DNA of 41,576 bases from Phycisphaerales bacterium (GCA_028823105.1 JAPKCC010000015.1:1-41576); one strand, 5' to 3'. Positions 16,414 to 28,151 are shown, counted from the first letter of the stretch. Made by a program: numbers and translations. The notes: generated from the letters alone by a model not told the origin.

Positions 16414-16962
16414 TCAATGCTCCGTAGAACCACCCGCCTGTCGCGCCTCGGCGATCAGACGATCAATGGTCAGGATGTCGAGCCCCTCGTGGAGCGTCTC
16501 GTTGAAGAGCGCCACCGGGGCGGTGTCGCAGGAACCGAGGCACTCCATCGCGAGGAGGGTGAAGATTCCGTCCTCGGTGGTCTCATGCGGTTCAATTCCC
16601 AGCTCATTGCGGACATGGTCGAGCAACTTCTGATGCCCGCAGATCTCGCAGGCGATCGACTGGCAGATGCCGATCACGCACTTCCCCACCGGCTCCGTCG
16701 TGTACTCCTCATAGAAGCTGACGGTGTCGAGCACTTCCGCCGGCGGAAGTCCGAGGAAGGCGGCGATCTCGATCATCGCCTGGTACGAGACATGGCGATA
16801 CTCGTGCTGCACGTCGTGCAGAATCGGCATCAGGGAGCCGTGTTTTGTCTCGTAACGCGGAAGCGTGTCCGACGTCCAACGAGCCTTCATGGCCTCGGTG
16901 CACCAGGGCTCGTCTCGACGGGCGATCTTGGCGTTTCCGGAATCGACGACCTTCCAGGACAT
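16414..16962 (-). CDS. nuoE: NADH-quinone oxidoreductase subunit E
   Basis: This is the thioredoxin-fold 2Fe-2S subunit (cluster N1a) of the NADH module, 182 residues. The cluster ligands are the two Cys of GICQSIACE and the two of ECLGSCDTAP, the standard C-x4-C and C-x3-C arrangement. The helical N-terminal domain contains the characteristic LPPAEVLDTVSFY segment. The ATG at 16962 follows the nuoD stop by 51 bases. That gap begins with a run of six T on the minus strand and contains a GCCGG/CCGGC hairpin, which could tune the nuoD:nuoEF ratio but is too weak to call a terminator. Confidence 0.95.
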   Translation of the reverse strand: MSWKVVDSGNAKIARRDEPWCTEAMKARWTSDTLPRYETKHGSLMPILHDVQHEYRHVSYQAMIEIAAFLGLPPAEVLDTVSFYEEYTTEPVGKCVIGICQSIACEICGHQKLLDHVRNELGIEPHETTEDGIFTLLAMECLGSCDTAPVALFNETLHEGLDILTIDRLIAEARQAGGSTEH

Positions 16963-17013
16963 CGTGTGGTCTCGCGTTGGCCGGGTGGTGATCCGGCGAA
17001 GGAAAGGAAAAAA

Positions 17014-18303
17014 TCAGCGGTCGAGTTCGGCCGCGATGATGTTGAGAGAACCGAGCACGGCAACCACGTCGCTGATCAAATGGCCTTCGATCAGCTTGGG
17101 GAACACCGAGTAGTTGATGAACGATGGCGGTCGGGTGCGGACGCGGGTCGGGTACTTGGTCCCATTGGCGACAATGTAGTAGCCAAGTTCGCCGTTCGGG
17201 CTCTCGACGGCGCCGTAGAGCTCGCCGACCGGAGCGTCGATGCCTCGGTTGTGCATCAGAAGCTCGAAGAGCTGGATGGTGCCTTCGATCGAACCGTAGA
17301 CCTCGCCCTTCTTAGGGATGCTGAGCTTGGAATCAGCGAGGGTGTCGATGGGTCCGCTGGGAATCTTGTCGATCAACTGGTCGATGATCGACACGGACTG
17401 GTGGAGTTCCTCCAGCCGGACGAGGTATCGAGACAGCGAATCGCCGTCGGTCGAGATCGGAACGTTGAATTTGACGGCCTCGGCGCCTTCGCCGTCCCAG
17501 TTGTCCTCATAGCAGAGGTACGGCTCGGACTTGCGGATGTCGCGGGTGATACCGCTCGCCCGCGCCACCGGACCGGAGAGACTCCAAGCGATTGCGTCCT
17601 CACGACTGATCGTGCCGACCCCCTTCAGGCGGTCTACGAAGATCCGATTCCGGTTCAGGCAGGACTCGAGATCCTTCTGCGCGTTCGGAAGACGCTTGTG
17701 GATGAAGTCCTTGACCATCCGCTTGAAGACTTCATCGTCGTCGACATCTCGCCAGGCGCCGCCGAGCCGGGTCCAATCCGGATGGAACCGCTGCCCCGAG
17801 AGATACTCGACGATGTCGTAGATGAACTCTCGTTCGTTGAAGCCGTAGAGGAATCCGGTAAACGCACCGAGGTCCAGTGCGGCAGCGCCGATTGAAAGCA
17901 GGTGATCCTGAATCCGCGCGAGTTCGGCCATGATCGTTCGAATGACTTTGCATCGCGGCGTCACATCGATGTCGAAGAGCCGCTCGCAGATGGTGTGCCA
18001 CGCGATGTCGTTGCCGATCGGCGAAACGTAGTTCATCCGGCTCACGGTGCAGACGTACTGGTTGTAGTCGTGGTGCTCGCCGAGCTTCTCGAAACCGGAA
18101 TGGAGGTAGCCGATGTGCGGCGTACAGCGAGCGATCCGCTCACCGTCGAGTTCGAGCACCAGCCGGAGTTGGGTGTGCGTCGCCGGGTGCTGAGGACCGA
18201 AGTTGAGCACCCACCGGTCGGGGGAGCTCACATGGTCCTTGAGGTAGTCGGTGTTCTCGACGTCGAGGCCGTAGACCTCGTCAGGCTTCATCGTATAGGG
18301 CAT
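17014..18303 (-). CDS. nuoD: NADH-quinone oxidoreductase subunit D (49 kDa)
   Basis: This is the quinone-site subunit of complex I, 429 residues, homologous to the large subunit of NiFe hydrogenases. NFGPQHPATHTQLRL and HIGYLHSGFEKLGEH are the family signatures that shape the quinone pocket. SRMNYVSPIGND and the C-terminal FPKLIEGHLISDVVAVLGS with the final D-R also match. The ATG at 18303 gives the normal N-terminus. The frame is open to 18357 but adds only basic residues. nuoC is neither fused nor adjacent: the upstream gene is a permease. A perfect GGCCGC/GCGGCC hairpin lies in the leader. Confidence 0.96.
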   Translation of the reverse strand: MPYTMKPDEVYGLDVENTDYLKDHVSSPDRWVLNFGPQHPATHTQLRLVLELDGERIARCTPHIGYLHSGFEKLGEHHDYNQYVCTVSRMNYVSPIGNDIAWHTICERLFDIDVTPRCKVIRTIMAELARIQDHLLSIGAAALDLGAFTGFLYGFNEREFIYDIVEYLSGQRFHPDWTRLGGAWRDVDDDEVFKRMVKDFIHKRLPNAQKDLESCLNRNRIFVDRLKGVGTISREDAIAWSLSGPVARASGITRDIRKSEPYLCYEDNWDGEGAEAVKFNVPISTDGDSLSRYLVRLEELHQSVSIIDQLIDKIPSGPIDTLADSKLSIPKKGEVYGSIEGTIQLFELLMHNRGIDAPVGELYGAVESPNGELGYYIVANGTKYPTRVRTRPPSFINYSVFPKLIEGHLISDVVAVLGSLNIIAAELDR

Positions 18304-18325
18304 GGATCGGGCCCGAAAAGGACGA

Positions 18326-18341
18326 GGCCGCAAATGCGGCC
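18326..18341 (-). promoter_or_regulatory. Hairpin in the nuoD leader
   Basis: This is a perfect 6-bp stem with a four-base loop (GGCCGC-ATTT-GCGGCC on the minus strand), 23 bases upstream of the nuoD ATG. A palindromic CGGGCCCG lies between it and the start. The position allows an effect on translation initiation or mRNA stability. It has no T-run, so it is not an intrinsic terminator. The rest of the 211-base gap to the permease gene shows nothing recognisable. Confidence 0.4.
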
Positions 18342-18514
18342 CCGGAGAGGGGTTCAAGAGAGACGATCAGTATAGAACCCCGGGCAGATCCGGCTCGGTC
18401 TTCGGGCCGGTTTCAGCCATGAAGTCGACCGGGAATCGATGAATTTCCAAAAGTCGCCCTCGGAAGTCCGCCTCACACCACCGAAATTCGCGGCCAGAGC
18501 CCGGGACGTCGCCA

Positions 18515-20311
18515 TCAAGCCCTGAAGACGGCTCCAAGTTTCTTTCCGAGCAGCAGGCTGGCGCCAGCCAACGTGCATGCCAGAAGAAGCATCGCCCAAG
18601 TGCCCATCGCGGAGGCGATGCCAGGTCCGTCGCCGAGCCGCTCGAACAGGACGTAGATGGCCTTGGTGATCGGATAGTCCGCCTCTCGTTGGGCCAGGAT
18701 GAGACTGTCGCTGACTTCCAACATCGAGAAACTGAAGGCCAGAAGAGCGCCAGCGACCAGATTCGCCGCCACCAATGGAAGCACCACCCGGCGGAGGACC
18801 GTCACCTTGCCCGCACCCAGCCCATGGGCGGCCTCTTCGAGATCAACCGGCGTCTGCTCCAGTCCAGCCACCGTCGCTCGGACCACGTACGGCAGGCGAC
18901 GAACGGCGTAGGCGACGATCAGAATCGGAATCGGATTGGGATCGGCACCGAGCACGTTGGCGGCCCAGCCGAGCGGTCCATCATTGAGACTCAAGAAGGT
19001 CCCTTGTGGAAGCACAGGCGAGAGCACGAATGCGAGCCAGCCGGGCATCGGTCCTTGGAATGGCCATTCGAGGGTCATCGCGACGTATCCGAAGGCCATC
19101 ACCAATCCCGGTACCGCCAGCGGGAGCATGCAGAGTGCGTCGAGAACCGCTCGGCCACGGATCTTCGTCCGAACGATCAGTCGGGCCGCGATCACCCCGA
19201 TGACCAGATCGGCGATCACCGCAACCGCGGCGAGGAAGAGGCTGATCCGAATCGACCCGATCGCCAGAGGGTGCGACAGGGCTTCGGTGTAGTTGTGCAA
19301 GGTGAACGCTCGCGGCAGGATCGACTGATACCACTGCCCTTCGACCGACAGGCTCGCGAGGATCACCCCGACGTGCGGCATCGACGCGATTCCGATCACC
19401 GTGGCGAAGAGCAACGCCGCCAGAATGCCCGCCACTGGCCCAAGTCGGACCGAGGAATCCCCCCGCGAGGCCTTGGCACTCGCGGCGACGCCCTTGACGC
19501 CCGGGAGCACTCGGCCGAGCACGTAGAAGAGCGTCGCGGTCGACAACATCACCACAGTCAGGGCGAATGGTTCGGCGCTCGTCTCCATCTGCTTCAGGCC
19601 GTCGAAGATCTGAACCGGCGTGACCTGCCGAAACTCGAACATCAGGGGCGTGCCCAGTTCGGTGAAGCTCCAGATAAACGTGATGGTGCATCCGGCGAAC
19701 AACCCCGGCCGCACCAGCGGCAGGGTGACCCTTCGGAATCTCATCCAAGCACCCGCTCCGGAATCTCGCGCCGCCTCGTCGAGCGCCGGGTCGAGGTTCG
19801 CCAGCGCTGCGAGAAGATTTAGATAGATGATCGGATAGAGGTGCAGCGCCTCCACCAGAATGACGCCGAACAACCCGCCGTCGCCGAGCAGGTCCAACGG
19901 CGCGTCGATCAGGCCGAGATCGGAGAGCAGCGCATTCAGGGATCCCGATCGGCCGAGCAGATGACGGACGCCAATGGCACCCACAAAGGGCGGGAGGATC
20001 AGCGGAATCAGCACGAGGGCGCCGAAGAGCGTCTTCCCGGGGAATTCGTGGCGGGCGGCCACCATGGCCAGCGGCATCGAGATGACGATCGAGAGAAACG
20101 TCGTCACCGTGGCGATGGTCAGGGCGTTAAAGAGCCCCCAACGAAGATTCTCATCTCGGAAGACGTCAAGGACGTGGTAGAGCGTGTACCCGCCATCCAC
20201 GGACATGAAACCACCTCGAACCGTCAGCCAGATCGGATAGATCAGGACGACGCCGAGCAGCGCGAAGATGCCGTAGAGCGTCAGGTATTTTCCAGGCGAG
20301 GAATTCCGCAT
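18515..20311 (-). CDS. ABC transporter permease, iron(III)-type, two fused permease domains
   Basis: This is a 598-residue inner-membrane protein with about 12 membrane segments in two homologous halves. Each half carries the cytoplasmic loop that docks the ATPase: EAARDSGAGAWMRF near residue 177 and EAAHGLGAGKVTVL near 496. This fused architecture is that of FbpB/SfuB-type ferric iron permeases and related thiamine or phosphonate permeases. Substrate cannot be read from the permease alone. No periplasmic binding protein or ATPase is adjacent, so partners must be encoded elsewhere. It starts at the ATG at 20311, 83 bases after the subtilase-like gene. Confidence 0.85.
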   Translation of the reverse strand: MRNSSPGKYLTLYGIFALLGVVLIYPIWLTVRGGFMSVDGGYTLYHVLDVFRDENLRWGLFNALTIATVTTFLSIVISMPLAMVAARHEFPGKTLFGALVLIPLILPPFVGAIGVRHLLGRSGSLNALLSDLGLIDAPLDLLGDGGLFGVILVEALHLYPIIYLNLLAALANLDPALDEAARDSGAGAWMRFRRVTLPLVRPGLFAGCTITFIWSFTELGTPLMFEFRQVTPVQIFDGLKQMETSAEPFALTVVMLSTATLFYVLGRVLPGVKGVAASAKASRGDSSVRLGPVAGILAALLFATVIGIASMPHVGVILASLSVEGQWYQSILPRAFTLHNYTEALSHPLAIGSIRISLFLAAVAVIADLVIGVIAARLIVRTKIRGRAVLDALCMLPLAVPGLVMAFGYVAMTLEWPFQGPMPGWLAFVLSPVLPQGTFLSLNDGPLGWAANVLGADPNPIPILIVAYAVRRLPYVVRATVAGLEQTPVDLEEAAHGLGAGKVTVLRRVVLPLVAANLVAGALLAFSFSMLEVSDSLILAQREADYPITKAIYVLFERLGDGPGIASAMGTWAMLLLACTLAGASLLLGKKLGAVFRA

Positions 20312-20394
20312 CCGGGGGAAAGTCTACCCCGGTTCGGGGCCCGATTCCGGCCGCCCGAATTCCGCACCCTTCGAGAGCCGCGTCATGACCACCC

Positions 20395-21939
20395 TCAGCC
20401 GGTCCATGCGGCCAGCATCACCCCGATGTCTCCCCCACCGACCTCGCCGCTGCCATCGAGGTCGGCGTACGGATCGGAGGTCCCCCAGAGGGAGAGGAGA
20501 ATGCCGAAATCTGCGCCGTTTACCTGGCCGTCGTGGTTCAGGTCCGCCGGAACGAACGCTGCCGCCTCCGGGATCAACCAGGCGATCGCCGCCCGGGTCG
20601 ACACGGAATTTCCATCGACGCGATTCAATCGAACAGCATATTCACCCGCCGCGAGGCCTCGAACATGGATGAGTTCGACGCTGTCGACGCCGCTGTCGCT
20701 CCGCACATTGCCAGACTCAAAGATCTCCGCGGCAGCGCCCACCAGCGGCACGACTGATCCACCCTCGATCCGGAAGAGCTCGAGATCGAGATTAGGATGG
20801 GTTGCCAAATTGAAGTTGCTCGCGATGACTCGGTTCCAAGTCGCGAGAATTCCGATCTCGTCCGCCGTCTCCGTGAGCGAGAACCGATGCCAGAGAGTCT
20901 CCCCGTTCGACATTAACTCGAAATCCCAACCCGGCCCGACCATGGTGGGGGTTTCAGGAAGTAAGGAATCACCCGACTGCTCGAGACCGGTGTAGATCCG
21001 GTGAGCGCGATCGATCTCCACCACACCCGCTCCGAAGACCTCGTCGAGGGGACGTGCCGTCGTGCCCCGGTCGGCTCTGGAGTTCGAGGGATTGTTCGTC
21101 CAGGCGTCGTTGCGGGCCGCTCCGGCGAGCAGGACGGCCTTCAGAACCTGCGGGAGATCCGCGACGCTGTTGCCATCCAACTCGGGCGTGGTGCTCGCGG
21201 TCTCGTAGAGCAGCGCCGCACAGGCCGACACCACTGGGGTTGAGAAACTCGTGAAATCACCGGGAGCGACGATCTCCGGCTTCATGCGACCCTGAATCTC
21301 GGTTCCCGTTCCCGTGTCGGACGCATCGTGATCGCCATCGCTCAGGCCGACGGAGATCCCGTGATACATTCCGGCCAGCAATGCGAAGGAATCGCTGCCC
21401 GCGCCGTTGTTGACGCCCATGATCCAAAGCGTCCCGAAGGTGTTCGCCGCGTAGTCCGCACGCCGGAGCGCCAGCACGTCGTTTGAACCTCCCAGGGAGC
21501 CGATCCAACTGTGATTGAAGATCCTAGCACCACCGGGGGGACTGTCCGGCAGACTGCTCGATCCGAACCGTAGGTACCCCGAACCAATGAAATCATTGAC
21601 GTCGTAGAGATTCACCGTCGGAATTCCCGGCGCGACGCTCTCCTTGCTTCCGTAAAAATTGAACCCGACCTCGGACGCATGAGAACTCGGCTCGGTGGCT
21701 CCGCTTCGTTCGATGAACTCGATGCCGGAGAACTGTCCGTTTCCTTGGTGGGGCGAGTATCCGGGAGCAGGAACCTCGACCTGCACCACGCCCACGCCGG
21801 CGCCCGAGGGAACCTCCGAGCCCAGCCTCGCGACGAGTGCGTCGTATCCGATATCCGAGAAGATGTCCGCAGAGCTCCCACCCACGAGGACCAAAGCTGG
21901 CGCGATACCGAGCGCGGCCTGAAACATGCTGATCTTCAT
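20395..21939 (-). CDS. Secreted subtilase-like (S8) protein with C-terminal dockerin-like tag
   Basis: This is a 514-residue protein with a signal peptide (about 1-24). The central domain resembles a peptidase of the S8 subtilisin family: SHASEVG (His87) in place of HGTHV, NHSWIG for the N-x-S strand, GVNNGAGSD for the oxyanion Asn, KPEIVAPG, and TSFSTPVVSACAALL with Ser231 at the nucleophile position. The Asp strand reads VVQVEVP, so the first triad residue may be Glu55. A beta-rich region follows. The C-terminus (464-514) has two EF-hand-like repeats, [12 protein letters not shown] and DLDGSGEVGGGD, each followed by LxxxW. The start at 21939 has AGGA upstream. An extracellular or cell-surface location is inferred. 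Confidence 0.8.
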   Translation of the reverse strand: MKISMFQAALGIAPALVLVGGSSADIFSDIGYDALVARLGSEVPSGAGVGVVQVEVPAPGYSPHQGNGQFSGIEFIERSGATEPSSHASEVGFNFYGSKESVAPGIPTVNLYDVNDFIGSGYLRFGSSSLPDSPPGGARIFNHSWIGSLGGSNDVLALRRADYAANTFGTLWIMGVNNGAGSDSFALLAGMYHGISVGLSDGDHDASDTGTGTEIQGRMKPEIVAPGDFTSFSTPVVSACAALLYETASTTPELDGNSVADLPQVLKAVLLAGAARNDAWTNNPSNSRADRGTTARPLDEVFGAGVVEIDRAHRIYTGLEQSGDSLLPETPTMVGPGWDFELMSNGETLWHRFSLTETADEIGILATWNRVIASNFNLATHPNLDLELFRIEGGSVVPLVGAAAEIFESGNVRSDSGVDSVELIHVRGLAAGEYAVRLNRVDGNSVSTRAAIAWLIPEAAAFVPADLNHDGQVNGADFGILLSLWGTSDPYADLDGSGEVGGGDIGVMLAAWTG

Positions 21940-22097
21940 GACTTGATCCTGTCGGTGAGGGAATCCCTACGGAAGGGAAGATGCACCCCAACTCTATCCC
22001 TTCGAATGGGCCGGTCCAGAGGAAAGTCCGGGAACCCCACGAAGAATTCGTCCATCATGCGGGTGATGAGGATTGAATCTCGGCCGATCGACCCTGA

Positions 22098-22868
22098 TCA
22101 GGGAAGTGCCGCATCGCGTCGAACCAGAAGTTCGACTCTCGCATCCTCGCTCGGCCGGGTGTTCAAGCCGAGGTGGTCGCGACGCGGTTCGCTCGTGCCG
22201 CTGATCTGGACGCGGATGCGTGCCGGTGGAATCCCCGCGGCCTCGAGCCGTTTGACAACGACCTGCGCCCGAGCCCAGGCAATCTCGCGGCCTTCCTGTG
22301 GCCGATTGAAGGCCTCGGGTTCCGAGGCATGACCTCGGACCTCGATCACGTTCCGACGACCGGCCTGAGACTGTGCAAAGTCGGTGATGATCGCCTCAGA
22401 CTGCGGCGTCATCGACAACGACTTGAATGCGAATGGAACGTCCGTCCCCTCCCCGAAGTAATCGATGTCTCGCGGTGATCGGACATCCTGTTCGCGCCCG
22501 CGGACACCCTTGGTGCTGGCATCGCCCAAACCTCGCTGACGGACCGCCTGAAGCACGCGAGCATCTCGTGGATCATCGGGGTTGAGTGGGTTGTGGAAGG
22601 CTCGCCGGACCGCTTCGACGAGTTCGGGATCAAGCTCCTGAACCTCCATCGCCGCGCCGTCGGACTCTTCACCACCACCGCCGGGGTTGCCGCCCTTTGG
22701 TTGGACGTTCAAGGCGAAGAGGATCACGAAGAAGCCCATCAGAAGCATCGCCATGTCGGCGAACGAGATCAACCACTCGGGAGCGCCGGGCTCCGCCTCA
22801 TCGTGGCCACCGCCACCGTGTCCGACGCCGTATCCCCGTCGATGCTTTGACTGATTCTCCGACATCAT
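22098..22868 (-). CDS. motB: Flagellar-motor stator protein MotB-like
   Basis: This is a 256-residue protein with one membrane helix. PEWLISFADMAMLLMGFFVI carries Asp38, the proton-binding residue of the stator, in the family context F-A-D. The N-terminus is Gly/His-rich and cytoplasmic. A plug/linker region and an OmpA/MotB peptidoglycan-binding domain follow (about 150-250, with VIEVRGHAS and NRPQEGREIAWARA). It pairs with MotA, whose stop is 18 bases upstream. No other flagellar gene lies in the window, so a TolR/ExbD-like gliding or other stator use cannot be excluded. The start has two consecutive ATGs. Confidence 0.88.
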   Translation of the reverse strand: MMSENQSKHRRGYGVGHGGGGHDEAEPGAPEWLISFADMAMLLMGFFVILFALNVQPKGGNPGGGGEESDGAAMEVQELDPELVEAVRRAFHNPLNPDDPRDARVLQAVRQRGLGDASTKGVRGREQDVRSPRDIDYFGEGTDVPFAFKSLSMTPQSEAIITDFAQSQAGRRNVIEVRGHASEPEAFNRPQEGREIAWARAQVVVKRLEAAGIPPARIRVQISGTSEPRRDHLGLNTRPSEDARVELLVRRDAALP

Positions 22869-22886
22869 GGTCTCCCTTGCGTCGGA

Positions 22887-23672
22887 TCAGGCCGCGAACT
22901 TGAGGCTGCTACGTCCCGACTGGGGGACGAACGCGAGCATCTTCTCGGTAGTTGTTCTGGGGTTGTCGCCGGCCTGGATGCTCATGATTCCTTGAAGCAT
23001 CATCTCCTTGGCAAGGATTTCCTCGCCTGAGCGGAGTGACAACTTGTCACCGATCGGTCCGGCGATCGCGTTCGCGAGCACCGTGCCATACATCGTCGCC
23101 GTCACCGCGACCGCGAGCATGCCGCCGAGTTGCTCGATGCTTCCACCGAGGGAGCCGAACATTCCGATCTGACCGATCAAGGTGGCTGCGAGGCCGTAAC
23201 CCGGCCCGTAGAGTTTGATGAGGTCGAAGAATTTCTTTCCGGCCTTGTGCCGTTCCTGGATCGCCATGACTTCCAGCCGAAGCGTCGTCTCGACGATTGC
23301 TTCGTCCGTGCCGTCGACGGCCATCTTCAATCCCTGTGCCAGGAATGGGTCCTTGATGTTCTCAATTTCACTTTCCAGTGCGAGAATTCCGTCCCGACGA
23401 GCCTTGTCGCTGAGCTTGGCCATCAAGGTCACCGTCTCCGCGTTGGAGACCGAAGGCTCCCGCATGAACGCTTTTATGTATCCAGGAACCTGCTTCAATT
23501 TCTCCATCGGCATGGCCATAAACAGCACGCTGATGGTGCCGCCGAAAACCATGATCGCACCCTTCAACGACCAGAACATCATGATGTTCCCGCCGTGACT
23601 AAGCACCAGCATCATCGTTCCAACCAGAACGACGACTCCCAAGATGCTCCCGATGAGACTGGCCTTATCCAT
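22887..23672 (-). CDS. motA: Flagellar-motor stator protein MotA-like
   Basis: This is a 261-residue protein with four membrane segments: two near the N-terminus (about 5-25 and 30-55) and two after the long cytoplasmic loop. YGPGYGLAATLIGQIGMFGS and MLAVAVTATMYGTVLANAIA are the third and fourth segments. The loop contains the charged ALESEIENIKDPF segment typical of MotA. The ATG at 23672 has GGGAGGT ten bases upstream. The frame extends to 23777 but without family similarity. motA and motB form a two-gene operon. Confidence 0.9.
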   Translation of the reverse strand: MDKASLIGSILGVVVLVGTMMLVLSHGGNIMMFWSLKGAIMVFGGTISVLFMAMPMEKLKQVPGYIKAFMREPSVSNAETVTLMAKLSDKARRDGILALESEIENIKDPFLAQGLKMAVDGTDEAIVETTLRLEVMAIQERHKAGKKFFDLIKLYGPGYGLAATLIGQIGMFGSLGGSIEQLGGMLAVAVTATMYGTVLANAIAGPIGDKLSLRSGEEILAKEMMLQGIMSIQAGDNPRTTTEKMLAFVPQSGRSSLKFAA

Positions 23673-23905
23673 GACGCGATCGACCTCCCTGTCGCAGCGG
23701 GTTCCACCGAAGAGTGAAGACCCGACACAGGAGAATCGATCGACCGGAAAGCAAGCGTTCTTGACGCGAGTCTGCACCTCGACGACACGAACGTACGAAT
23801 CGTGCGGGATGACGCGCTCAGAGAGCGGTGGAAGGACGTTTTTTATCGGAGACGACGGCTCATTCGGAACCAGCGTCGATCGTCACTCGATTCGAGCCTC
23901 GAGGA
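23673..23905. other. 233-bp intergenic region upstream of motA
   Basis: This is leader and promoter space for motA-motB. A CGCTC-AGA-GAGCG hairpin followed 11 bases later by six T (23839-23844) reads like a weak terminator on the plus strand, where no gene is present. I found no convincing promoter. Confidence 0.4.
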
Positions 23906-24184
23906 TCAGACCGTCTCGGCCACCCGCTTCAGGGCCGCGGCGGGGCGGAAGCCCACCGTGCTGGACGCGGGAATGATCAATGACTCGCCGGTTCGTGGAT
24001 TCCGACCCGATCTCTCGGCCCGGTGCTTTCGTTCAAAGGACCCGAATCCCGCGATGGTCACCGAACCGTCCCTTTCCACACCCTCGAGGATCGCATCAAG
24101 AACCGCTTTGACCGCCTTCTCGGCATGGCTTCGAGGGCCTCCCAGGTCGGAAGTAACGAGTTCGATGAGATCAGTCTTGTTCAT
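23906..24184 (-). CDS. HU/IHF-family DNA-binding protein
   Basis: This is a 92-residue nucleoid protein. MNKTDLIE starts the dimerising helices. GFGSFERKHRAERSGRNPRTGE is the beta-arm that inserts into the DNA minor groove, with the RNPRTGE tip intact. VGFRPAAALKRVAE is the C-terminal helix. Length and motifs fit HU as well as IHF subunits and do not separate them. The ATG at 24184 is the family start; the longer frame upstream is dismissed. It is divergent from the dehydrogenase gene and 233 bases upstream of motA, so probably a separate transcription unit. Confidence 0.93.
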   Translation of the reverse strand: MNKTDLIELVTSDLGGPRSHAEKAVKAVLDAILEGVERDGSVTIAGFGSFERKHRAERSGRNPRTGESLIIPASSTVGFRPAAALKRVAETV

Positions 24185-24373
24185 GCTCGGCTCCATTCGA
24201 GTTGTGTGGACCAGCGGAAGATAGCGACTCAATCCCCGGACCATGAATTCGAGGGACGACGCGGGGGATCGCTGGTGGACATTCGTTCAAGGTTGCAAAA
24301 TTGGTAGGAATCCTCACTCGCCCGCGAGTCATGCGGTTCAGACGAAAGGTTGGAGTGCTAGCATCGGTGCTCG

Positions 24374-25348
24374 ATGAACGACCAACCCGAGAATCCGAGT
24401 CCCCCGCTCGTCGTCCGCACAGAGCATCTGGATCCCGTGGCGGAAGCCTGGATCGCGGAGCGCTGTGAGTTTCTCGCCGCGGCACCGGATGACGGGGCGT
24501 TCGAATCCGTCGCAACCAGAATCGCCGGACTGGTGGTGCGAACCTATACCGACGTGAACGAAGCGTTGCTGGATCGGCTTCCGTCGCTGAAGGTCGTCGC
24601 TCGGGCCGGCGTCGGCGTCGACAACATCGATGTTGCCGCCTGCCGAAGACGCGGCATCGAAGTGGTGCATACTCCTGACGCGAACACTCAGGCCGTCGTT
24701 GAATACGTCACCGCACTCTTGTGCGATGCGCTCCGCCCTCGAGTCTTCGTCCAGGAGGCGATCGATCAGACCGCATGGAACGAGATTCGCAGCGAGATCT
24801 GCGCCCAATCGCAGATGAACGAACTCAGCCTCGGCATCTTGGGGTTCGGCCGGATCGGACGCCGCATCGCAGAAGTGGCCGGGGCGATCGGATTCACCGT
24901 TCGTTATCACGACCTGCTCGACATCGACGCTTCGCTTCGAGCGGGAGCCGAACCCGTCTCGCTGGAATCCCTTCTCGAGCAGAGCGACGTACTCACCATC
25001 CATGTCGATGGACGCGAGTCCAATCGTGGCCTGATCGACGCCGCACTTCTGGGCGTGATGAAGAGCGACTCAATTCTGCTCAACACCAGCCGGGGCTTCG
25101 TCGTGAACGAGTCCGCGGTCGCAGACTGGCTCACTCGAAATCCTGCCGCACAGGCGGTACTAGACGTCCATGCGAACGAACCCTTCACGGCCGACGATCC
25201 GTTGATCCAGCTACCCAACGCTCATCTGGCGCCGCACCTCGCCAGTCGAACCACAACCGCGATGGCGAACATGAGCATGGTGGTCGAAGATCTCTGGCGA
25301 GTCCTTGAAGGTGAGCAGCCGAATCACCCGGCGCCCGCTCCCGAATGA
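24374..25348 (+). CDS. D-isomer-specific 2-hydroxyacid dehydrogenase
   Basis: This is a 324-residue NAD-dependent oxidoreductase related to phosphoglycerate dehydrogenase. The NAD loop is GFGRIG (157-162), and the triad is Arg240 (NTSRGFVVNE), Glu269 (DVHANEP) and His288 (LAPHLASRT). VVARAGVGVDNIDV in the catalytic domain is SerA-like, but the C-terminal ACT domain of full SerA is absent. The substrate could be 3-phosphoglycerate, glycerate or another 2-ketoacid. No Shine-Dalgarno sequence is visible before the ATG. A hairpin with a T-run follows 25 bases after the stop. Confidence 0.92.
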   Translation: MNDQPENPSPPLVVRTEHLDPVAEAWIAERCEFLAAAPDDGAFESVATRIAGLVVRTYTDVNEALLDRLPSLKVVARAGVGVDNIDVAACRRRGIEVVHTPDANTQAVVEYVTALLCDALRPRVFVQEAIDQTAWNEIRSEICAQSQMNELSLGILGFGRIGRRIAEVAGAIGFTVRYHDLLDIDASLRAGAEPVSLESLLEQSDVLTIHVDGRESNRGLIDAALLGVMKSDSILLNTSRGFVVNESAVADWLTRNPAAQAVLDVHANEPFTADDPLIQLPNAHLAPHLASRTTTAMANMSMVVEDLWRVLEGEQPNHPAPAPE

Positions 25349-25372
25349 CGATCCTTGCTCCTGAACAAGAGA

Positions 25373-25412
25373 CGGGGCCGGATCTAAAAGATCACCGCCC
25401 CGCGTGGTTTTT
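25373..25412 (+). terminator. Intrinsic terminator after the dehydrogenase gene
   Basis: CGGGGC pairs with GCCCCG, and an inner stem GATCT/AGATC closes an AAA loop, with a small internal loop between the stems. T5 follows six bases after the stem on the plus strand. The convergent tagged-protein gene stops at 25449. Confidence 0.6.
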
Positions 25413-25448
25413 CGTCATCGAAGAATCTCGAAGAAGAAATTCAGATGA

Positions 25449-28124
<2,676 letters not shown>

Positions 28125-28151
28125 GACGGATAAAACGGCTGCAGCGGCCGA

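Noticed and set aside
16243-17895. 550-codon plus-strand open frame opposite nuoE and nuoD
   Set aside because: It is the antisense shadow of nuoE, the 75-residue ORF and nuoD, all with clear family motifs on the minus strand.
22014-22037. AGAGGAAAGTCCGGGAAC resembles the conserved 5' core of RNase P RNA
   Set aside because: The rest of the roughly 350-nt RNA is missing: motB coding sequence begins at 22098 and no 3' P4 partner or ACAGAA segment follows.
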